From assembly GCA_903929065.1 (NCBI GenBank), contig CAIYTJ010000036.1, positions 1 to 5,047 on the forward strand: a DNA stretch of 5,047 nucleotides, read 5' to 3'. How positions within the stretch are numbered: the first letter of the stretch is position 1; each line of letters begins with the position of its first letter. This DNA comes from an uncultured Bacteroidales bacterium (GTDB lineage Bacteria > Bacteroidota > Bacteroidia > Bacteroidales > Paludibacteraceae). Under the pieces are notes generated by a model that was not told the origin of the DNA, ran no database searches, and saw only the letters and a program-made list of their open reading frames with translations. Positions 1 to 5,047 of the stretch are shown here, piece by piece. The position numbers were made by a program, and so were the translations under genes.

Positions 1-14
1 GAGGCTTTTCTTTT

Positions 15-674
15 TTATTTTAGTGTCCATTTCAGTTTGTCAAGCTTATACTTGAAAAGACTATCGCTAACAAATGGTCTTATTATTTTTTTGTCAGCTT
101 CATTCAGGAAATCAAGGGAATTGTTTTTTGCGAAGATTACATTATTTTCATTTGCAAAATTTAATGACACAAAACTGATTCCAATTGTTTTTCTAACCCA
201 ATCCAAATCTATTTTATCTGCCGGAATATCTCTGTCATTAAGCCACTCATAAGCTTTTGGCATCTCAAATTTAAGTGGTATTACATTCCAGGCAGTATCG
301 TAAAATTCAATGGTTGACTGGCAAATTGGCGCACAAATGGTTTTAATTATTCCAATATAAGGAATGGAGTCTGTTAAGTAATTAATTTTCATCTCGAAAG
401 TTGAAGTTGGTGTGTTTTTCACGATAATCCTTTCATTCAATGTATCCATAACCATTAAATAAGCCTGATTACCAAAACGATTTGCAGTACTGTCACTTTG
501 ATGAGCTTTGTGATATTCAAGCAACTCCAATCTGTTCTGACTGCTTAAGGTCGGATTAAGGATATCCGGCATTTTTACATACAATTCTTCAATCGACTGT
601 GAAAAAAGTGATTGTACAATAAAAAGCGAACTGATTATAAGCCAATTATTTTTGTGTAGCAGGTTTTTCTTCAT
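15..674 (-). CDS. Secreted DUF3256-like protein of unknown function, overlapping the tamB 3' end
   Basis: This 219-residue protein carries an apparent Sec signal peptide: basic start MKKNLLHK, hydrophobic core WLIISSLFIV, and likely cleavage after Ser25 (SLFS/Q). There is no lipobox Cys, so a soluble periplasmic protein is expected. The mature part opens with SIEELYVKMPDILNPTLSSQ (27-46) and NRLELLEYHK (47-56), the pattern I associate with the Bacteroidales DUF3256 family, where a MP-x-x-L-x-P-x-L segment is followed by an R-x-E-L helix. The only two cysteines form a Cys-Ala-Pro-Ile-Cys motif (114-118), followed by STIEFYDTAWNVIP (120-133). No catalytic motif is recognised. The start is well fixed: ATG at 674-672 is directly preceded by an in-frame TAA (677-675), and the next Met is residue 35. 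Upstream bases are A-rich without a clear Shine-Dalgarno. The gene overlaps tamB by 29 bases, which suggests one operon. The family call is from memory of family patterns; the function is unknown. Confidence 0.88.
   Translation of the reverse strand: MKKNLLHKNNWLIISSLFIVQSLFSQSIEELYVKMPDILNPTLSSQNRLELLEYHKAHQSDSTANRFGNQAYLMVMDTLNERIIVKNTPTSTFEMKINYLTDSIPYIGIIKTICAPICQSTIEFYDTAWNVIPLKFEMPKAYEWLNDRDIPADKIDLDWVRKTIGISFVSLNFANENNVIFAKNNSLDFLNEADKKIIRPFVSDSLFKYKLDKLKWTLK
646..674 (-). other. 29-base overlap between tamB end and DUF3256-like start (candidate translational coupling)
   Basis: The last eight codons of the large gene (EEKPATQK) and its TAA stop (648-646) share bases with the first codons of the small gene (MKKNLLHKN), read one base further 3'. 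The small-gene ATG therefore lies 26 bases before the first base of the upstream stop codon. A ribosome finishing the large gene would unfold and pass over this start site. No room remains for a separate intergenic promoter. Both readings look genuine: one is a charged C-terminal tail, the other a signal peptide n-region. The overlap is directly visible; coupling is inferred. Confidence 0.85.
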
Positions 675-3600
675 TTAATTTCTTACTTTTTGTGCCGACT
701 AATAAACTCCAGTAGTAATTGAATAGTTCACTAACAGAATTGAAATCTTCTTTATAGACAAGTCCAACGCCTTCGGTCTGAGTTGTTTTGCTAATGAGTT
801 GTTGATTTCGGTCAATAGTATGGTTATACGCTTTAAAACGTAATTTCCCGGCGTTTGTCAATAAATATTGAACATCTATATCGTTAATAAATTTACTCGC
901 ATCACTAGGCAGGTTATCAATTCTATAACCAAAATTACCATTTATAATCAACCTGTCGTTCGGCTGAAAAAGAACCTGTGCACGAACATCTGTATTTTGA
1001 ATGTCATTGGTTCTGACATCAAAACCTAAAGAGAGATTATTAGATTTTGACATTTGAGTAATCCAATTATTAAGCTGCGCACTAAGTGTTGAAGCTGCAA
1101 ATGATATTGCTTCACTAGTTCCCAGGTTATTGGCTGCAGCTGTAGCTTTCAGATAATCAGGCGTATAGAACTTATTGAATACCAGCAAATAAAGAATCTG
1201 TCGATTCATCATTTCATCTGTGTTTATAATATTCCTGACACGTTGCTTCACTCCTTCATCGCTTTGAGGCAAATCTATATCAAATCTGACTGTTGGTTTC
1301 ATGATATTATCAGTCAGCTTCAATACGCAGTTCACAGGAACACTTGAACGGGTATTACTATTAACCAGCGTTTCGTCAATATCTTTCAGTGAAGCCGTGA
1401 GTGGATAAATCGCACCTATATTTCCCTGTGCATTATATGGACTACCAGTCCAGGAAAGTGTACTTCCCTGATCTATTTTAAACTCTTTGCGAAACAGATT
1501 TTGAAGAGTAAACAAATAATAACCATTATTGATTGTGTAGGTTCCATAGAGTTTGATATCCGAAAAAGTGTCAAATTCTACCCTTAAATTTCCATTTCCT
1601 CTACCGGTAATCATATCACCACCTTTAGGGTCAACAATAAGCTCCATATCTGCGTTTGGATTTACTTCGATCTGAAGATTTACTTTCACATTCATGTCAC
1701 TTGCAACCGGCTTTCTATTGATAATCGAATCTTTTCTAGAATAATTTTTTTTATTAATAAAACTAATAAAGCTGTTATCCGAGGCTTTTGATGCTCCGCC
1801 CATCTGTATATAACATTTTGTATTTGGTTGAGAAACAGCATTTACCATTATGTTAGCTTCTTTCTCATCTCCAAAAATATGAACTGTCCCATTTGCATAT
1901 GCTTTTCCAAAAAAATAATCATTGTCTTCTGCATGTGTATTAAGTGCCATAACATTTTTTCCAACTATATTAACATCATATTTCATATGTTGAAAAAATC
2001 CGTTGTGGGTTAATCTGCCATTTAGAATTGCTGAATTTCTGTCCTGATCATATACTTTGACATTTCTGAATTGGATAGTTTTTTGAGTCAAATGCACTGA
2101 ATCATCTATAAAATATTTGGTTTTCAACGTTCTGATTGTCGTCTGACCGCCAGTCACATATCCGTCACCTTCAAAACTGATACCATGCTTTAATGGACCA
2201 AACATCCTTATTTTCCCACTTGCATAACCTTTAAAATCTTTGGCAACAACATCAAAATACATTTGCAAAAATTCCAAACTGAATTTTCTTGCATCATATC
2301 TGATATCAATGGTATCAGTTGCAGGTGTGTAAACTCCATTTGCAATTACCAATGTATCATTTTTATCGCCTGTAAAAAATCCGTGGGCAAGAAGTTGATT
2401 CCGTTCTTTATCCCAATTAGAGAATACATTTGCATCACCAACTACCTTATGATTTAACGAAAAGTTTTTTACTTTTATTTTAGCCTCAAAAACCGGTTGT
2501 GAAAGTGCGCTTAACAATGTTGCATTTCCAGTAGCAATTCCACCTATGCTGATTCCTCTTAATTTTAAAAGTACCATTATGAAATCAAGGTCTAATTCAC
2601 TCATAACTACCTCTACTTTATCATCTTTACTTTTGGATGCAATCCCGTTGACGTGTACAAATTGTTTATGGTTTTCCAAATTAAAGTTTCTAACCTGAAT
2701 GGTACTATCCACATTAAAATCAATCTGACATTTATGAATATTCCAGGTAGAGTCATTAATAATTATTTGTGTCGGACGTATATTGATTTGAGCTGCCATT
2801 TTACCATTTTCATTTCTGAATTTTGTAACAGCTTGAATTTCACCGGCATTTGTAATTTGTTGTGAATTCTGCCAACCCAATTGAGTTCCTATAGTATCTT
2901 TTGAAGCTATTGATTTCAAGAAAACATTTAATATTTCTTCTTTAGTTTGTAATTGAGCACGTGTTGTAAATTGCAATTGCTGCTTCGGATTTTCCAGGTG
3001 TAGTGAAATATTTTGAATTTGCTGTTTGTTTGATTTTAACATCGGCACATTTCCTGAGATGTCAATTTTATTTGTTTTCTCATCTATAAATCCTTTAAGA
3101 GTGGATACACCTTCCAGTGAATATGGCAAAGCAAGGACTTCGGAAATATCCTTAGTACCAGCCACTTTAAAATCAATATTAATGTAATTTGGTGTTTTGT
3201 CAGTAATTTTTTCATCTTTTGAACCCAACGATGGCAAATAGTTCTGAATAATTTTATCAATCGTTAATCCCAACGTGCTATATTTAAAATTCCCTTTCAA
3301 TGAGCCGTTTATAAAATCAGAATTAACTATAATATTTCTATTATCCGTTCCGATACGCGAAACAATTTCAAAATTATCAACGTTTAGTGTTTTGGTTTGA
3401 TTTGTGAATTTGATTCCATCAAAACGAATATAACCATTGATGTTATCAATAGAATTACCAACTATATTGGTTTTACCATTAAATGAAAGCAATGCACCGG
3501 GATAGGTATTAATAATTTTCAATGCATTTAAGTTTGTATTATGTACAGCAAGACTAAAATCGTAAACCGGTAACTTTTGCGTCAAATCAATTTTTCCAAC

Positions 3601-5047
3601 AAAATGTGCATCAATGTTTTGATCTTGTAAGTCAGCAGTACCATCAAAACCTTTTCCATCATACTTTCCATCAAACTGAATATCACGATAAGTGTAATTA
3701 TTCAATCTGAATTCAGAAATTTCCGCGTTTATAGTCCCCTGCAAAGTAGAATTTTCTCTTTTTAACCCTTTGGTATTCAGGCTGAATGAAGTATTTCCAA
3801 CTTGTTTATTTCCCAGTAGTTTTCCTAACTGCAAATTATCAGATTTTATTGTTCCATTGTAAGCAAGGTCTTTCAGTTGATTTTCAAATTTCAATGAAAT
3901 ATCTGTCGAAACACTCCCAACGCTTGTGTTCAGATTACCATAAAGCACCAGGTTGTTTAAAAATCCGGTAATATTTCCTTTATAATGAATCAATCCGAGT
4001 TGATTCAATTCTTTAGGTAAAATGAAAGGTTTTCTGGTCAATTCGGATATGAAATCCTGTAAGTCAGCTCTCTGAAAATGCAAATCTTTTATTTTTCCAT
4101 ATACAAAAACTTCACGCAAATCCGGCAAACCGTTAACATCCAAATCAGCATTAATCAGAAATGAATTCCCGTACTTAATTTCCATTTTTTCAAAACGCAT
4201 ATTTTTCACTCTTCCGGTAATTAATCCTTTAAGTGTAGCAACACCTTTTAAGTTTTTGAACTCCGGAACGAATGCTTTTAAGTCTGAAAATGCAATGGTG
4301 GAAGGTTTAATCGGTGCATTCCACCTAACTTTATTGGCAAAGTGCTTCAAATCACCTAGACTGTCATATTTCAATTGAATATCTTCCAGATTTATGTTGG
4401 AATCAGGCATTTTCAATTCTATGAATGGACTTGTTATGGATTTTCTCGAGCCGAATATTTTAGTTTTAAAGTCAGAAAGAATTAAACCTGACTGTTCAGT
4501 TGCGCTGAGATTAATCACATTCAAATTGAACGAATCCTTTTCCAAAAGGTTTAATGAAATGTCTGAATTTATATTGCTTATTTTTAGCTTATTACCATTG
4601 AAAACTCCTTTAGGTACAACTTGCAGCTCTTTCTGATTTGTATAGGTGAAGCGGCTGTTTTTTATCCGGAAATGGTTAATCCTATAGATAATTTGAGCTG
4701 TATCCTTTTTTTGTGGTGATTTGAATGCTTCAATTATAAAATCAATATTGGAGTGACCCTTTTTGTCAATTACCAAATTACCATAGAACTGATTCAGGTC
4801 AACTGAAGTAAAAATAATTTTACCCTGAAAGAATTTCCAAAATTTGAAATGTGCATCAGCCTGGTTTACAGATAAAAGTGTATCCTTTTGTGAATCTTCG
4901 ACATATAAATCTGTAATCCTGATATCATTAAAAAGTTTATACTCAATTTTACCGACAGTAACTTTGGAGTGAAGTCTTTGGGAAAGTTCAGTCACCACAG
5001 CATTAGATATAAAATTCTGCATAATGCTGGTTTGCAACATCATATAC
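646..5047 (-). CDS. tamB: TamB-like translocation/assembly module protein (DUF490), 5' end cut by the window edge
   Basis: This is a very long periplasmic, beta-rich envelope protein. TamB family members bridge inner and outer membranes, pair with an Omp85 partner (TamA, or TamL in Bacteroidetes), and are implicated in outer membrane protein assembly and lipid transport. Numbering from the first in-window Met (5043), 1465 residues are visible. Residues about 8-90 (MQNFISNAV, then VTVGKIEYKLFNDIRITDL) match the segment that normally follows the N-terminal membrane helix. Residues about 90-1100 are alternating beta-strand repeats, with family-like stretches at 465-510 (ending NTNLNALKI) and about 936-1057. 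The C-terminal TamB domain includes GRGNGNLRVEF (1147-1157), YGTYTINNGYYLF (1166-1178), GSTLSWTGSPYNAQG (1193-1207), FDIDLPQSD (1254-1262) and LYLLVFNKFYTP (1284-1295). The end, GVGLVYKEDFNS (1425-1436), is typical of Bacteroidetes homologues. The frame is open through Tyr (5044-5046) to the edge, so 5043 is probably not the true start. No internal frameshift is seen. Family assignment is firm; the exact cargo is unknown. Confidence 0.95.
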   Translation of the reverse strand, partial: YMMLQTSIMQNFISNAVVTELSQRLHSKVTVGKIEYKLFNDIRITDLYVEDSQKDTLLSVNQADAHFKFWKFFQGKIIFTSVDLNQFYGNLVIDKKGHSNIDFIIEAFKSPQKKDTAQIIYRINHFRIKNSRFTYTNQKELQVVPKGVFNGNKLKISNINSDISLNLLEKDSFNLNVINLSATEQSGLILSDFKTKIFGSRKSITSPFIELKMPDSNINLEDIQLKYDSLGDLKHFANKVRWNAPIKPSTIAFSDLKAFVPEFKNLKGVATLKGLITGRVKNMRFEKMEIKYGNSFLINADLDVNGLPDLREVFVYGKIKDLHFQRADLQDFISELTRKPFILPKELNQLGLIHYKGNITGFLNNLVLYGNLNTSVGSVSTDISLKFENQLKDLAYNGTIKSDNLQLGKLLGNKQVGNTSFSLNTKGLKRENSTLQGTINAEISEFRLNNYTYRDIQFDGKYDGKGFDGTADLQDQNIDAHFVGKIDLTQKLPVYDFSLAVHNTNLNALKIINTYPGALLSFNGKTNIVGNSIDNINGYIRFDGIKFTNQTKTLNVDNFEIVSRIGTDNRNIIVNSDFINGSLKGNFKYSTLGLTIDKIIQNYLPSLGSKDEKITDKTPNYINIDFKVAGTKDISEVLALPYSLEGVSTLKGFIDEKTNKIDISGNVPMLKSNKQQIQNISLHLENPKQQLQFTTRAQLQTKEEILNVFLKSIASKDTIGTQLGWQNSQQITNAGEIQAVTKFRNENGKMAAQINIRPTQIIINDSTWNIHKCQIDFNVDSTIQVRNFNLENHKQFVHVNGIASKSKDDKVEVVMSELDLDFIMVLLKLRGISIGGIATGNATLLSALSQPVFEAKIKVKNFSLNHKVVGDANVFSNWDKERNQLLAHGFFTGDKNDTLVIANGVYTPATDTIDIRYDARKFSLEFLQMYFDVVAKDFKGYASGKIRMFGPLKHGISFEGDGYVTGGQTTIRTLKTKYFIDDSVHLTQKTIQFRNVKVYDQDRNSAILNGRLTHNGFFQHMKYDVNIVGKNVMALNTHAEDNDYFFGKAYANGTVHIFGDEKEANIMVNAVSQPNTKCYIQMGGASKASDNSFISFINKKNYSRKDSIINRKPVASDMNVKVNLQIEVNPNADMELIVDPKGGDMITGRGNGNLRVEFDTFSDIKLYGTYTINNGYYLFTLQNLFRKEFKIDQGSTLSWTGSPYNAQGNIGAIYPLTASLKDIDETLVNSNTRSSVPVNCVLKLTDNIMKPTVRFDIDLPQSDEGVKQRVRNIINTDEMMNRQILYLLVFNKFYTPDYLKATAAANNLGTSEAISFAASTLSAQLNNWITQMSKSNNLSLGFDVRTNDIQNTDVRAQVLFQPNDRLIINGNFGYRIDNLPSDASKFINDIDVQYLLTNAGKLRFKAYNHTIDRNQQLISKTTQTEGVGLVYKEDFNSVSELFNYYWSLLVGTKSKKLNEEKPATQK
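709..1776 (-). other. C-terminal TamB/DUF490 domain of the large protein (approximate limits)
   Basis: This is the part of the large gene that carries the family diagnosis, about residues 1090-1445. It starts near the SFISFINKK segment and the polar linker after it. It then runs through the Gly/Asn-rich strand pairs at 1147-1207, the VNCVLKLTDNIMKPTVRFDIDLP strand-and-turn region (1237-1259), and a predicted helical stretch with NTDEMMNRQILYLLVFNKF (1274-1292). A Ser/Ala-rich amphipathic segment follows (1309-1331), and strands then lead to the GVGLVYKEDF end. In characterised TamB this region lies on the outer-membrane side and contacts the Omp85 partner. The order of motifs is complete here, which argues for a functional protein. 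Boundaries were set by eye. Confidence 0.8.

Noticed and set aside
37..252. Plus-strand open frame of 71 codons opposite the DUF3256-like gene
   Set aside because: It lies wholly antisense to a well-supported gene, its product has no recognisable domain, and it ends inside that gene.
930..937. Minus-strand TAATTTTG, which fits the Bacteroidetes -7 promoter pattern TAnnTTTG, inside tamB upstream of the small gene
   Set aside because: No TTTG-like -33 element was seen at the right spacing, and it sits about 255 bases before the start codon within coding sequence. A match this short is expected by chance in AT-rich DNA.
1781..1790. A second copy of GAGGCTTTT, also present at the left edge of the window
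   Set aside because: It is only a nine-base match, here inside conserved TamB coding sequence and without flanking similarity, so chance is the simplest explanation.
4394..4636. Plus-strand open frame of 80 codons opposite the N-terminal part of tamB
   Set aside because: It is antisense to continuous, family-typical TamB coding sequence and shows no motif or start context of its own. The other short plus-strand frames (1828-2013, 2263-2457, 2653-2865, 3786-3971) fail for the same reason, and several have the unusual Ile/Cys/Tyr-rich composition of a reverse-strand reading.
646..5047. The very long, repetitive beta-strand protein as an adhesin or a novel repeat-protein system
   Set aside because: The complete and ordered TamB C-terminal motifs, and the lack of adhesin features such as a sorting signal or T9SS C-terminal domain, make it an ordinary Bacteroidetes TamB homologue.

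Overview
The window is a compact, AT-rich piece of a Bacteroidetes chromosome, most likely from the order Bacteroidales. Two points support this: the large protein has the Bacteroidetes form of TamB, and the small downstream protein looks like DUF3256, a family I associate mainly with Bacteroidales. The start region of the small gene is A-rich with no clear Shine-Dalgarno sequence, which is usual for this phylum.

Layout, all on the minus strand, read from right to left. Positions 5047 to 646 hold nearly all of a tamB-like gene. Its 5' end lies beyond the right edge, so the expected N-terminal membrane anchor is missing, while the C-terminal TamB (DUF490) domain is complete. Positions 674 to 15 hold a 219-residue secreted protein of the DUF3256 type. 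The two genes overlap by 29 bases in different frames, so they almost certainly share an mRNA and may be translationally coupled. Only 14 bases follow the second stop codon. No stretch over 300 bases lacks a gene. I saw no RNA gene, mobile element, CRISPR array or extended repeat.

Function. TamB-like proteins are long, anchored, beta-rich periplasmic proteins that span towards the outer membrane. They work with a TamA-type Omp85 partner (in Bacteroidetes often the lipoprotein variant TamL) and are implicated in outer membrane protein assembly and/or phospholipid transport. The small protein has a signal peptide and should share the compartment. Its tight linkage makes it a candidate accessory factor, but its function is unknown and that link is inference.

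This looks like a conserved housekeeping envelope locus, not an accessory or defence region. The point most worth following is the coupling of an uncharacterised periplasmic protein to TamB.
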